Shown: positions 46,041-59,421 of the stretch, in pieces | Layout: every line of letters begins with the position of its first letter | Position numbering within the stretch: the first letter of the stretch is position 1 | Assembly (NCBI RefSeq): GCF_029931775.1 | Contig: NC_079320.1 | Coordinates: forward strand, 39,672,510 to 39,736,509 | Origin: Euleptes europaea | Taxonomy: Eukaryota; Chordata; Lepidosauria; Squamata; Sphaerodactylidae | Reading direction: 5' to 3' | Length of the DNA: 64,000 nucleotides | Program-made: the position numbers and the translations under genes | The notes under the pieces: model-generated | What the model was told of the DNA's origin: nothing | Databases searched by the model: none | What the model saw: only the letters and a program-made list of their open reading frames with translations

Positions 46041-47435
46041 GATTGGGCCACCAGGAGCAAGAGAAATTTGCAGGGGGAAGGGAAACATCCTCTCTATGGG
46101 CCACCACACACACATCCCTGGCATACCTAACATTCAACTGCAAATACTTTATTTCAACCAAGTTTATGAATCATTCTGCTACAGAAGCAACTTATTGAAA
46201 AGCACAGGGCAAGGTTTCTTTGATGTACATTTACGACATACTGGCAACCATCCTAGCCCAAGAATGAGCAAATTCACACCCAGAATTTCATTTAGATTTA
46301 TTATAGGCTGGTCTCCAGAAGAAGCCCCCTGCAGTTAGTCCCAGTACCCAAGGGAGCTTTGGGCTTCTGCTTCTCAAACAGCAGCCCATCCATGCCACGT
46401 GCCAAGCCACGCTTGAAACTGATGGGGCTTCCGTATAGCGGCCACACAGCTTGCCCAAGGTTCGCTTTAAAGATTACTGGGATCCCTCTCCATATACAGG
46501 CTATTACAGCTCATCAGCATTTCCTCCGAGACTAGGAATCAAAACAACACTGGCCTAAGAGTTTGGTCTTAGCCAGAGAGCTTTCTTTCACTGCCAAAAT
46601 AAACTTCATTCCCTAATTAATCTCACTTGGAAAAGAAAGAAAGAAAGCTTGATTTGCAGTGTTAAAAAAAAAAGAAAGAAAACCAACCCAACTTCTGTTG
46701 ATGCTGTCCTTGTTTATTTGGCCATGCCCGGGCCTAGGGTATATTTAGATTTGCAGGACTGCCTCTCGCAGCTCAACAGGAAATCTCTGGAGTCCAAGCT
46801 AAAGATATCATGGCATACTTGGAAATTTATGACCAACTGTAAAAAGCGGTGCTGCAGTGGTCAGAATTCTGGAGCAGCCTCCTGTTCAAATGAGCAAAGA
46901 GGCTGGATTCAACTCTCCAGTGTTTGGCGTTTGTGGCAGACGGAAGGCATTCGATCAGCTAAAAATAGCAATAGCGGAGGTTCTTCTATTGCTAAAATGC
47001 CTTGACATGATACGCAGGCACCCACAAACATGAAACTGTAAGGGATAAACGCCAAGGCTCTTGGGAGGGTTGTGTATGCAGGGGAAAGGGCAGAGAAAAA
47101 GCTCTATTTTGTAGGGAGTTTGGCTTCTCTGAGATCTGAGGACATCATAGATGTGAGTGAGTTTCTTTGTGCATCCTTAGAAGGCCTGTTTTAGACAGGG
47201 AGGTTGGCTTTTCTTCACCCTTCTGACATGTCAGAGCACTCTTTGGAATGCACCATCAGCCTGAATGAATGCAACTTAACTGCATTCTGGGTGTTGCCAC
47301 CTCTCAAAGACTTTCAAGACTGCAAAAGACTGCAAATCTCTGCAAGCTGCAGTGAATAATGAAGATGACTTTACCAGACTTAACTTTGCAGTGAAGTTCA
47401 ACATATTGTTACATTAACTGCACGAAACCGTTTCA

Positions 47436-47608
47436 GAAGGGTAACCATGTTTATCTGCTGCAACAAAAAGTGTCAGCTTAAAGACTAACCATAAACTTAG
47501 AGGGACTGGAGCCCACTTCTTCAGAAATGACCTGTAGTCCACAAAAACTTATGTAGGAATAACATATTCTTAGTTTTCAAGGTACTACAGGAGTCCTGTT
47601 TCTTTATA
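47436..47608. repeat. Foldback element, copy 3 (diverged)
   Basis: It has GAAGGGTAACCATGTTTATC at the left, TTAAAGACTAACCATAAAC, a central GGAGCCCACTTCTTCAGAAA, then the inverted arm GTAGTCCACAAAAACTTATG and CAGGAGTCCTGTTTCTT. It is the same family type as 989 and 27641 but a different subfamily. Confidence 0.65.
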
Positions 47609-47689
47609 CAAGGCATGTGGTAGTGTCAACCAGCCCTTATCTATAAGCAAAGAGATGCAAACTTCCTGTTTCTTGGCAAGACAAATTCA

Positions 47690-47960
47690 AATTTCAAATA
47701 CCTTTATTGGCATAGTACAATCTCCAGTATATAAAAGGATAAAAGTTAGAGTAAAATAAAATTAATATAAATCATTCCTTAATGTTGTGATTCTACTTTC
47801 GATCGTCAGAAATTTTGCCACGTTTTCGGTTATCTCAGGATCCTTATCAGCTAATAGTTTGTAAAGTATTTTCGTATTATTTGAGGAGAAGTTCAAAACT
47901 ATAGATTTTATGAGGTTTCCTCTTGGGGAATCATAAAGATGGCAGTGGCATGACAAAAGG
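47690..47960 (-). repeat. LINE C-terminal fragment and 3' end
   Basis: The minus-strand frame encodes ILYKLLADKDPEITENVAKF, which I recognise as the extreme C-terminus of a squamate non-LTR element. It is followed by a 3' end with CCAATAAAGGTATTTGAAAT. It is probably the same broad family as 7959-8370. Confidence 0.6.
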
Positions 47961-49381
47961 CACCCCCTTGCTCCAGCTCAGCAGTATCCCTTCCCCTCTC
48001 CACTTGTGCTTTTCAGTATAGAAAAGGAAGGGTTTGATTTGCCTGAAGCCCAGTTTTGCTTTCACCAGCCATGCTTAAACTCTACTTCCTCCTCTGGAAA
48101 GAAAAGGAACGCCCTTCTGAGGCCAGTGGGTAGTGCTGGAGGTAGGTTGGGAAACCTGGGCTCAACTCAGAACTCAGCCACAATTATGGTAACTTTACTG
48201 AGGGATCTTGGGCTAGTAATTGTCCAGAGTAATTCTCCAGAGATAACTAACACGTTTCCCCAAGTAACCTCTAAATTGCCTGAGCTTTATCTCACTTGGG
48301 GAACAGATGTGTACCTTATGCAAATCAGTGTATCAATACTGTACTACTAACACAATGGAACTTGTACCTATCTGACTTATTCCCCTGCCAGGGAAAGATA
48401 CATTTTTCTATTCCTGAAATACCAGTGGTGGTTGAAGATACGCCAATCTCATTCCAAAATGGGGGGAAACACAGAGGGCCTGAATCCAGCCTCATGGCTG
48501 AAGTGTTGCTGTAAACATCACATTTGTACTGTTATACACAAGGCACTGGATGCATACATGTCAAACTGCATTACATGCAAGTGGCAAACTATGATGGGAT
48601 ACGTGGCTGGGGTTCATGGAAGCAGGCACTGCTGGAGACAGAACAGGCTGCATTTCCCTGCTGAATGCTCCTGTGGCAAACGAGTATAGGCCAAAGTTTG
48701 TGAATACAAATATCACAACAGTAATCATAAAAAGAAGTCTACCATTGCTGATATCACTCAGGGGTTCACTCAGTGCTGCCCCAGAAGTTTAAACATGCCA
48801 GATGTGGCTTTTCCAGGTGTGCCTCAGCACCACTGCTAGTAAAGATTTAAGGTTCCACAATTCACAATTCAGAGTGAGCTTCTCTGATCTCAGTATGTGA
48901 CTCTCTGCAAACAGCCTGTATGCATGCCCTAGTCAGCCATTTGAACATACAAGCCCGGGGCTGGACATACTCAAGTACGTGCTTCTAGGAGATGACCCTG
49001 ACAGCAGCTGATTATATATGGTAATAGCCATTAGCATAGTCTAGCAAATACATGGAGGGCAGATCTGTGACCATTACACAAGGTTAAAGAGAATCTCCAG
49101 GTTCAGAAGAAGCACGCCAGTGAATGCCAGTTGTTGAGGAGCACAAAGTAGGAGATGGCTACTTCTGAGCCTTCCAAAGGCAGCTGGCATTTGTTGGAAA
49201 CAGGATGTTGAATTAAATGGCTCCTTGGATCTAACCCAGCATTAGTCTCATGGGTTTTAAAAACCAATCTGCATATATAGAGAGAACAGGAAATGGCACC
49301 ACACTTCACATGGTCACGTTTGTACTCCGAAATGTCTCTCCAACCCCCCCCCCCCCGCAAGCAACCCTCATATGCTACGTG

Positions 49382-49612
49382 AAAGCCAGTGTGGTGTAGT
49401 GGTAAGAGTCCTGGAATAGGATCTTGGAGACCCTGGTTCGAATTCCCACGCTGCTATGGAAGCTTGTTGGGTGACCCTGGGGTAGTCACACAGTATCAGC
49501 CTAACCTACTTCACAGAATTGTTGTGAGGATAAAATGGAGGAGAAAAGGATGATGTAAGCTGCTTTAGGTTCCCATTGTGGAGAAAGATGTGGAATAATG
49601 AAGTAAAAAAAA
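49382..49612 (+). repeat. tRNA-derived SINE, nearly full length
   Basis: The head AGCCAGTGTGGTGTAGTGGT (A box) and CCTGGTTCGAATTCCCAC (B box) are intact. The body has GGAAGCTTGTTGGGTGACC, and GTTGTGAGGATAAAATGGAG precedes the A-rich end. It has a single B-box block, so it is the simpler subfamily. Confidence 0.88.
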
Positions 49613-52600
49613 ATTAAAATGGCAATCTGGGAAGTGGTAGCCAGCAAATGACAGGTGTTAGACCATCATATCTTCAGTGTTAAAAGTACAAAAACATTTC
49701 CACTGTAGCAGTGGGAATACAGTATGTTCAGAACACTGATGTGCGGTCATTAGCTTCCCACCACCAGAGATTACAACTGTGTATCCTATAATGATCTGCT
49801 GATTTATCCGTGCAAGCCAAGTTTGTTTTCTGCTCTTTTTGCCTGCACTGAGGGTCACAGAATGTACCTCATATTATTGTTCACTAATGGCAAACTTGAG
49901 GTTTGGAGATTATTTTATTTTTTGTTTTGTTTTCTAATAAAATAAACTTCAAATATTTATTCTCCCCTCTTCAAAGAGAGTACAGGATGTTCAAGAGGCT
50001 TAAACCACGCATGGGTTTCTGGCTGTACACACCAATGAAATCTAAATTGCAATTGTGCTAGTACAAACAAAACAAAGAATCCAATACTCCATGGTTCTAA
50101 AGAAAGAAAGCTCATTCCATGTGAATCCTTTAAAAAATGGGTTATTCAAGCATATTATTGCATTGTAGACCAATAAACACAATGTGAGTTATTTCTATGC
50201 TTAATTAGGAGGTGTTTATTTACAAATTACCATCTGGATCCAGGGTAAAACTTACTTGTGCAATCAAACAACAAAATACTTAATCTTATTCCAGTTTATT
50301 TTTGGATCCACATTACTCCTTATTCCTTGCAATTAAAACAACACCAGTTGCTGCTGGAAGCAGTGTGTCTCTTACTGAATGACAGTGCTGCAAAATGGCT
50401 GTAAAGATGCCATAAAGAAAATCACAAAAAACTACAGTAAGATATAACAGATATGCTTTCACATCCTTATATTTTTGTAGAGTTGCCTGCACTGCCTTGG
50501 CAAATGCTGAGAGATTTTGAGGGTGGTGCTTGGGGAGGGTGTGACATAACATCTGGGTAATGCTGTAGGAATCTCCCCTAGTTTCTACAGTAAAGAACAT
50601 AGAGACATAGGGAAATTCCTAAGGCAACAACATGGAGGCCTTTTCTGGCCATTTTTTCTCCGGCTTCTTAATTTCTCAAGGAAATTCTGCTAGCTTAGCC
50701 TCTTGACAGATTCTAGACTCCTTAGGGTATTGGTCTCAGCTTTGCTGACACACACAAACCCCCTCACCACGTTAAGATGCGTGTCCAAGAGGGGGTGCCC
50801 AACTTACATGTTAGTATTATTGTAATTCACCATCATGATGCTATTCAGCAAGAAAGGCGGATTATAAATAAAGCAATATAATAAATAAAACTACACTGTG
50901 ATGCAAGAGTACAAGCTGATTATCCCCTTTTCTCATGCACAAATCTGGCTTCACCTATAGAGCCAAGCAGTAGAACGAAAAGTACAGGGCTTCAATATCA
51001 CTACCATACAAAGAAACTAGTCTAAACTTCCTCTCATTAGGTGAGCATGACTGAGGGCCAAGACCTCCAAAGCATGCCTTTTTATTGTGCACCACTTTGC
51101 TCTTTACAAGCATAAGCTAGTCAGTATGGAGCTGACGGCTGTGTCCCTGTGTACTGGGTCTCTCAGAAACAAACACTAAAGCAACCGCTTTAAACAGGCA
51201 ACAAATACCAGACAGCTTTTTTTTGGGGGGGGGGGGGCACCTAATCCACAACAGCAGACAACAAAAGTATTCCTTGCTTCTTCTTTCCAGAATGACCTCT
51301 AGCTTACTACTTCAGCAGAAGACCTAAAAATGGATTTATGCGCAGTCAGAAAATTCTGGAATCCAAGGCAGAATCATGGGAATGGAGCCATAAACACTAC
51401 TCCAAATTAAAGGGAAGCTACCCATGGGCTACTCCAGTAACAAATGCATGAGGCCCCTAAGGTGCTTTAGGTATAAAGGGTTACCCATGTTGAAAAAGTT
51501 GGACTGTCCACTCTTGAAGAATTACCCGATTGTTCCTTGCCTGGATGCATCGTATTCACTCAAGAAACAGAAGTAAAGGTGGCCCCAGCACAGTTGGCTT
51601 TTGCCACTATAAAGAAAAGGATAGTGGGTTATATGGACCACTGGACTGATCCAGCTGAGCTCTTCCTACAAAGAAAAAGATCCCCAACTCATAGAATTTA
51701 TATTTTCTTTTCTTGTTACAAATTAATCCCAGTGGAAAATATAACTTTGCTAGGAATCTTGGAAGTATGGAATTCTGACTCTACAATGACCAAGGTAACT
51801 GGGTTTTTCTTCAAGGCAGACTTTGTTTGCTTTCAGAATTCAGGCACGGCAAAGCAACAGAACTGCAGAAACTAAGAATCTAGCATGGCTGTTAGGAGCT
51901 GACAGCTGTATGTTTGCAATCTGACAATCTGTTTCTTTTTCGTCAAGTGTAATTTGAGTGCCACACACCAATGGGCACATTCATCTCCTTGGGTCCAGAT
52001 GGCTTATCAGTGCCACTGTCTCATTCATTCATGGCCATAAGACGGAAGAAACACAGGCTGCCCTCACTGTTACCCAAATACAAATGACTGTGTCCTCTTT
52101 CCAATTGGACTATGACTGCCAGGGGATGTTACAGTCTTCCATCTGGAAGCAGTGGCAACCCACCATAAGAATCTGGTTCCTATGGCAACTCTCCATAAGA
52201 ATAGCATACACTTACCGGTAATTTTAAAAAATGTAAACCTGATTTGGGACACCTCCCTCTCCACTGGAGAGCCATACTGGTGAAAGAGTTGAGGAGTGAG
52301 TCCCTCCTCGACCACATTCCCTCTGTGTCTCCCCGAGTACTTTGGCAGTCATGATTTGTAAGTGCATACAAAAAGAATGTATTCAACAGCATCAATACCC
52401 CATTCCTCTCCCCCTCACCACTATTTTTAATCAATAAAGGACTGGATCATTTGTCACTTGCCTCAGATAGAAAACGTTCATTTCTTCCCCAGAAGTTACA
52501 TAAAAGGCCAGCATAAACGATTGCCCTTGTTAGCCTGATCTGCCACACACCAGAGCATCTTTCAGTTTGCTAGTCTTGCATCCATGCTTTTGCCAGGGAC

Positions 52601-52686
52601 AATCTGGCTGACTATTGCCTGCACTGGTAAGATCCTTCTGCTAAATTTAAAAAAAAGAGCAGTATCCAGAATTGCTTCCCATAATG

Positions 52687-52805
52687 CAGTGGGGTCCCAA
52701 ACCTTTTTGAGCCTGTAAGAACCTTTAAAATTCTGACACAGGGTGGTAGGTACAACCACAAAACTGCTGCCATAGGAGGCGGAGCCAGGGTTGTCAGCAT
52801 TCTTG
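52687..52805 (+). repeat. hAT-like non-autonomous fragment
   Basis: It begins CAGTGGGGTCCCAAACCTTT and continues TTGAGCCTGTAAGAACC and ATTCTGACACAGGGTGGTAG. This is a block I recall from lizard hAT-type repeats. The other end is not recognisable. Confidence 0.5.
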
Positions 52806-54283
52806 CTATCTCCCCTATAGCTTACTGGGGGAAGGTGCCCATATGGTGAGCAGGGGTTCAGATCTTATCAAGGGAGAAATGCAAAGCCCACCTTTGGGCT
52901 AGCAAGAACTGAATTAACAGCAAAACAAAAGGAAAAAAGCAGGAGTAGAGCCTACACACTGCACGTTTAGGAGAAGAACTTTAATCATACGCTCAGCACA
53001 CACGTGACAGACACAGCACCTGAGCATTAGGAATTCCCCACCAACCATGGCATCAAAGGGTTCAGTGGAAATGCACAGGTATTGCATACCTAGGGTCCCC
53101 TGTTCAAGCCCTGCATAACTGCTGCTACAAGACAGCCCTAGAAGGTGTGCTGGGCACAGCTGGGGTTTTGCATCATCATCAAACACAGTCACTGGGGATG
53201 GGCCACTGGTGCTGAATGGGTTGCTTCATTCAGGAAGTTCGTTGCTGCCACCTGCTCCTATTCGTCCCACCAACCCTTGTGCTCCATTCTCCCCCTCCCC
53301 CATTATGCAGGCTGCATGGCATTGTAAGTCACCAGCAGCCACTGTGGGGGTTGTGCAACCTGAGGAGCCTTCCCCTTCTCCAAGCACAATGATGTAGATA
53401 GTAGAGGACCCCCCTCAGGTCCCTTCTAATATCGATTCCATGCTGAAGACAGCAGAGGTCATTCAGGAGCAGGGGTGGGAACTGATCCCTATCTATCATA
53501 GCCCAGTCAAACAGAGACACGACTGTGAAACAATCCACACATTTATTGAACAGGACCAGGAAGGAGAGAGTTCTGAAAGCCAACCAGATTAATGGGGCTG
53601 CCAGCTTCCTTGTTTCAGCAGTGTCCCTGTGCCTTTGCATGCTGCACTGACAGATTACAGGTAGAGGATTCCCTATCACTGCGTGTCTGTGAGTGCTAGT
53701 CAAACAACTGTCTGCTAAGCAGCTTGCAATGGCTCGAACAAGACAGCTGACAACCCCACGGTGGAGGAGTTAGATGCACACTGGCTGCTGCAGCTGTTGG
53801 TCACATTATAGGGTCAACAGATGGGTGATGATGCATTGTGAATGGAGCAAATGCTGACCTCTACTTCTGTTCGATGGCCACCTGGAAAGAGTCAACAGAG
53901 ACAGAGAGACAGTAGTGAGGAAGGTTCTGCAGTAGCAGCAAACAGCAAGTGGGCTTCAAAACCATGCACCTGCTGTCCTTGCAGTTCCCTCTGCTCCCCT
54001 TCCCCTTGGGGCTTCCACAGGGTAGGATGCACCTCTTGGGTGATGTAGTGCATTCATTAAGTCAATACTTACTCACCTTTTTTAGGGAATTGCACTGGGA
54101 ATTTGTCTGCACTTTCCCCTGGGGCTGCTCCTCAGGGATCTGATCCTGAAAAGTAATAGGTATCATAAGTGTTTGATCATCTATAGCAAAAGTTAGAATA
54201 GAGTAACTAGTAGTCACCCAGGACTGAGATCATACTCTCTGTGTTTAACACTTGTGGTATGTGTGGTAAATTGGCATGATACC

Positions 54284-54501
54284 TAGGGTTGCCAACCTCC
54301 AGGTAATAGCTGGAGATCTCCTGCTTTTACAACTGATCTCCAGCTGATAGAGATCAGTTCACCCAGAGAAAATGGCCGCTTTGGCATTTGGACTCTATGG
54401 CATTGAAGTCCCTCCCCTCCCCACCCCTCCCCAAACCCTGCCCTCCTCAGGCTCCACCCCAAAAACTCTCATCGGTGGCAAAGAGAGACCTGGGAACCCT
54501 A
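54284..54501 (+). mobile_element. hAT-type MITE with perfect target duplication
   Basis: Ends are TAGGGTTGCCAAC and, inverted, TAGGGTTCCCAGG. ATGATACC flanks both sides exactly (54276-54283 and 54502-54509). Confidence 0.93.
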
Positions 54502-56133
54502 ATGATACCACACTGACCTCACAGTGATATAGTGCCAACACATTAGCAAACCTCCCCCTTTTGTGCTGTTCATACTTAGTGTTAACAACTGTTGAGGGAG
54601 GGAGAGTTGTTGAGGCAATGCACAGAATAGGTACAAGAGGGCTGTGGAGAATCATCTGCACTAATCACAGCGTGAGTCATGGGATACCCCTCCTTTACTT
54701 ACCTGTGTGAGATGTACTGTCTTTGAATCCCCTGTTGAAGGAGTGGAGGCTTCCTGTGGGTGACTGTGTCCTGAGGTGGAGTACCTGTAAGAGTTCTGAG
54801 CACCGCCAGTTCAGAAATACGTGACCACAATACTGCTTCTCTTCCTGTGTTTAATGGTAAAATGGAGAATGTGCAAATCTTTTCTTTGAAATGAGGGTCT
54901 TCACATGCATCCTCAATTGGCTAAAATGACTTCTACACCAGCTAAAGGTCTACATTCAGGATATGAAGTTTAACAGCAAAGCAATCACCAGCTCTCCTGC
55001 CTAAAGCATGCCACCCTATTTAATATGTAACAGCTGTTGAACATTTGGAGTTTATGCAGACAAGAACACACTGAAAATGGTATTTATGAAACTAGGGACA
55101 TAGCTGACCAGGACATTATGAAATTAAAGGCCCACAAATTTCATTAGCTATGTTTGCCTTCAGCCTTAATCATGGTTTATAATGTTTTAAGGCCTTTAAA
55201 TAAATGTGTATGTCAGATGGCAAACCCTGAAATTCTGTCAAGGCTAAGGATTGTAAGAAGTCCAGCAGTTATAACGACACTAAAAAAGTATCAGTATTTA
55301 TTTACGGAGGCAGATATAATATTGTTTTAATTACATCCTTGTTTGCAGTGGGATCCGACCCTTTCCCTCGGACATGAACGGGCAGATATTAGTTTAGGAA
55401 TGATCACCCTAATTAGTGATAACCAGCCACAGATGATTACATCTGTTGTAGAAAATTGACATTTTGTCATAAATTAAAGATATTTATTTGCTTATTATTA
55501 TTAACCTTTCTGTTTTGTTTTTTCCCTATTCTATTATTTTCCTGTTTCCTTTCTCGGACTCCCATGGCTGATCTTACAAGCAGGATGGTGGGAGGAGAAC
55601 GGACAGGGTGACAGAGCATGCAGTTCCTCCATCTGCTTGGGACACCAGTTGTTATTGCCAGACTCTATTTATAGTTCTCTTTGCCTCATCCGGCTGCTCA
55701 CAGTTTGGGTAGGCAGAAGCAGGCAGTGGCCATCCTGTTCTCATTTGATCTTTTGGCCTTTTCTGATTTGCCCTACAGATCTTATCTGCGACACTCATTT
55801 TCTTCTTCTACTCATTTCCACCTACAATTTTTAAAATCAGAATTCCTAATAACGATCCCTTCGGTCTCACTGCCTGACTCCTCCTCCTCTACAGAGCATC
55901 ACACTTGTGTTCCAGAACAGGTAATCTGCCGACAGGTGATTTTGCTTGGCTACTTTCTCAATAAGCTGGAAAGGTTACCTTCAGATTCATTTGCAACAAT
56001 TCATGCTCCAGAATACGATAGGACACAATGAAAAATCACAAAGTCAGTATGCCCCCCCTCCTCCATGGCTATTTAGTAAACAAACCAGAGTTTCCCCAAA
56101 GCATTTGGATACTTGTGGGGGTGGGGGGTCAGG

Positions 56134-56353
56134 TGGGATTGCCAACTCTGGGTAGGGAAATTCCCGTATATCTGGAAGGGGAAGCCTGGGAAGGGCAGGG
56201 TTTGGGATGTGGAGGGATCTTAGTGGGGTATAATGCTATGGAATTCATCCACCAAAGTAGCCATTTATTCCAGGGGAACTGGTTTCTCTAGTCTTAAAAA
56301 TAAACTCTAATTCCTGATGATCTGCAGGCCTAACCTGGAGATTGGCAACCTTA
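56134..56353 (-). mobile_element. hAT-type MITE with perfect target duplication
   Basis: Ends are TGGGATTGCCAAC and, inverted, TAAGGTTGCCAAT. GGGTCAGG flanks both sides exactly (56126-56133 and 56354-56361). Confidence 0.9.
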
Positions 56354-56531
56354 GGGTCAGGAACAATAAAACTATGAAATGACTGTGACTAGAAAAGTAA
56401 AACACAAGGGAAAAGCCTATTTACTCATTTGGCTTGGTTTAGAGTAGACAGACTACATGCAGGGCCACCTCCTCTTATATGAAACTGCCTCTTCATTGAG
56501 ATAATATTTGGAGGGTCTGCTCTGTATTCTC

Positions 56532-56719
56532 TGGGGTTGCCAGCTCCAGGGTGGGGAATTCCTGGCGCTGGGTGGAGGAGGAACCTCAGTGGGAATATAG
56601 TGCCAATCAGGTGACCATTCAAAGCTGCCATTTTCTCCAGGGGAACTGGTCATTGTAGTCTGGAGATAAGCTGTAATTTCAGAAGATCTCCAGGCCCCAC
56701 CTGGAGGTTGGCATCCCTA
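56532..56719 (-). mobile_element. hAT-type MITE in a locally duplicated setting
   Basis: Ends are TGGGGTTGCCAG and, inverted, TAGGGATGCCAA. The right flank is GGGTCAGG (56720-56727), the same octamer that flanks the previous MITE. The left flank differs (GTATTCTC). Confidence 0.85.
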
Positions 56720-57419
56720 GGGTCAGGTGATATGTTAACAGTCAGAATTTGGAATGTCTGTGGCTAGAAAAGTAAAACACAAAGGAAAAACCTTTTTGGC
56801 TCCTGGTTTATGGAGTCATTGAAAAATAATTGGCTCCTTGTTTACAGACTCCCAAAACTGGCTTTATGAACTGATTTCAAAAGGACAGCTTTAACGACAA
56901 GTTTTGTAACAGAAATATTTGAGTTTAGTATCATTGCAAGAAGTGTTTTGTATTATGTTTGGATTTCAAGAAGAAACATTGCTAGAGTTTATAAAATGGT
57001 TTTAAAGAAGGTGTTTTTGTTGTTGTTTTTTACAAAATAACTGGTTGGATTTGAAATTTAGAGTGACTGTGACGTACATAAGTGGGAGATGGTGAGCCTA
57101 TGATTTGGCTCCCTGGTTCTTGTAAATGGTTACAAAAAAAGACCTGCATATGCCTGTCCTTAAATGGGTAAAGACTCACATATTAAAAGACCACTTTAGC
57201 TAATAGAGAAATGGAAACTAAGTGGCGGTCTTTATCCCCAGCTGCCGTGTCTTACATAAACATTCATTCCAGTATTGTCAGGGAAAGGGGTTCACATGCA
57301 CTCCTCAGATTTCTGCAATGCGCTCTATGTAGGGCAGCGCTTGAAAAGAGTTCAGAAACGCTTCTCAATGATCCCTCCTTCCTAACCAACGTTTTATGTT
57401 TTGTATCTGTTTTATAGTT

Positions 57420-57737
57420 GGGAGCCAGCGCGGTGCAGTGGTAAAGAGCGGTGGTTTGGAGCGGTGGACTCTGATCTGGAGAACCAAGTTTGATTCCCCA
57501 CTCCTCCACATGAGTGGCGGACACTAATCTGGTGAACTGGATTTGTTTCCCCACTCCTACACACGAAGCCAGCTGCATGACCTTGGGCAAGTTACAGCTC
57601 TGTTAGAGCTCTCTCAGCCCCACCTACCTCCCAGGATGTCTATTCTGGAGAGGGGAAGGGAAGGTGATTGTAAGCCAGTTTGAGTCTCCCTTAAGTGGTA
57701 GAGAAAGTTGGCATATAAAAACCAACTCTTCTTCTTG
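57420..57737 (+). repeat. tRNA-derived SINE, duplicated-B-box subfamily, nearly full length
   Basis: The head GGAGCCAGCGCGGTGCAGTG is followed by block 1 (CTGATCTGGAGAACCAAGTT, GATTCCCCACTCC) and block 2 (CTAATCTGGTGAACTGGATT, GTTTCCCCACTCC). The body ends GGCATATAAAAACCAACTCT plus TCTTCTT. Confidence 0.9.
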
Positions 57738-57749
57738 TTTTAATGGAGT

Positions 57750-57895
57750 ATGTTTGGGGGAGAGGTTTATTTTAATGGTTTTTGTAATGTATTTTATCAT
57801 GTATGTATTAAATTGTTAGCCGTCTCGGCAGCCCTTGTAAGAGCAGAAAGGTGGAAAATACATTTTATAAATACATTAAAAAATTGATTACATTT
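57750..57895 (+). repeat. L2-like LINE 3' tail
   Basis: The sequence TTGTTAGCCGTCTCGGCAGC, followed by a pyrimidine-poor stretch and ATAAATACATT, resembles the 3' end of squamate L2-type LINEs. No coding part is attached. Confidence 0.45.
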
Positions 57896-58494
57896 TTTTA
57901 TTTAGCTTTCTTTGTGTGAACCCAAGATGGCTAAGAAAAAAAAATGGCACATCAGGAACATTAAAAACATCCCATAAAGTACATAGTACAAGAAAGCCCA
58001 AATAACCAGTAATCACAAGCAGGATCATCAAATGTAGGTATCCCGGGAACATGGCTTAAATCTCTTACAGATTTCCATCCACTAGTTTATACATGCCTCT
58101 ATGTCACCTGATGACTGCCACAGTGACTTGTATTGTCAATGTGCCAATGTCCACTGAATCTCCTGTAGCATTACTTTTCAGTGGAATCAATTCACACATT
58201 CAAGGATGAACCATCAAGCACTGAGTAACCCAATGATGAGAAATCAAGTGATATGCATGGGAAATGTGTGAATCAACCATAAATGAGAGAAAATGAGTAG
58301 ACCTCAACCGGAAGTATTTAAAAACCTTAGGGCCAGTCACCTGAGTTGAATGCCCTTTCTACATATCATCAGAACCTGCCTTGCAGAGTAAAAGCAGAAC
58401 TTCAGTAAGGAAATTAAAGGATTGATAGCTTTAAGTGGCACTGACATTTAAAAAACAACAACACTAGTACAGACACAGGACTGAAAACATAATA

Positions 58495-58800
58495 ACATAA
58501 GAAGAGCCTTGCTGGATGAGACCATGTCAATCTAATCCAGCATTACATAGCAGCCAACCAGTTGCCCTGGAGAGCAAAAAATATATATCCAGGCATAGAG
58601 ACCAAGGTCTTCTCTTGATGTTGCTTCCTAACTCTAGTATTCAGAGGTTTACTGCCTCTGAATATAGTGGTTCCCTTTAGTCATGATGGCTATGGACCTA
58701 CTCTCCATGAATCTGTCTAGTCCCTTTTTAAAGCTATCTATGAATATCCCTACATCCATGATTCCCACAATTTAATTATTGCAGGCAGATAACTGTGCAT
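58495..58800 (+). repeat. Dispersed sauropsid repeat (family not assigned), copy 3
   Basis: It has ACATAAGAAGAGCCTTGCTG, GTATTCAGAGGTTTACTGCC and CTCCATGAATCTGTCTAGTC in the same order as the copies at 14563 and 24290. Confidence 0.75.
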
Positions 58801-59421
58801 GTTTGTGCAGATGTACATCCTATGCATGTTTGTGCAGAAGTACTTCCTATGGATTTCAAAGGAAATGGCTCATAATTAAGTCTACATAGGCTTGATATCT
58901 TACCCAGTTAACTTTGCGGAAACCATGGGATCTGATATTGAGTGAAAGTGATTTGTGTATTCTTGACAGATGAATGGACAGGTGGACCTGCTCTTGTTCC
59001 TTCTATAAATGACTGAGATGTAGAAACCAACAGGTGAAAATCATGGCATAGAGCTAAAGTTTATCACTTGCTAATTGCTGTAGGTCATAACTGTTATTAA
59101 AGAGGGGAGTTACAGAGAACAGCCCAAGAGTTAGCAAACCCACCTTTTGCTGTTTGCTAGAAAGAAGTCATTTTCGAAGCTTGGAAAACACTTAGACAAT
59201 TTTTCACAGAGATTCTTAATGGGTTGATCTTTAGAGATTCAGAGATTAGAGATTAGCACCCTGCAGCATAAGAAAGAGATAGGTTTTTCCATATTTATTA
59301 ACCTTTTGAAATTGTTATAATTTCAATATCCAGGTTTTTAAAACAGTGAGCATCTATTATTTGCTGCTAGAATACCTACAGGAGTAGTTGGATAGTAAAA
59401 GTTAAAATGGTGAATGTATGA

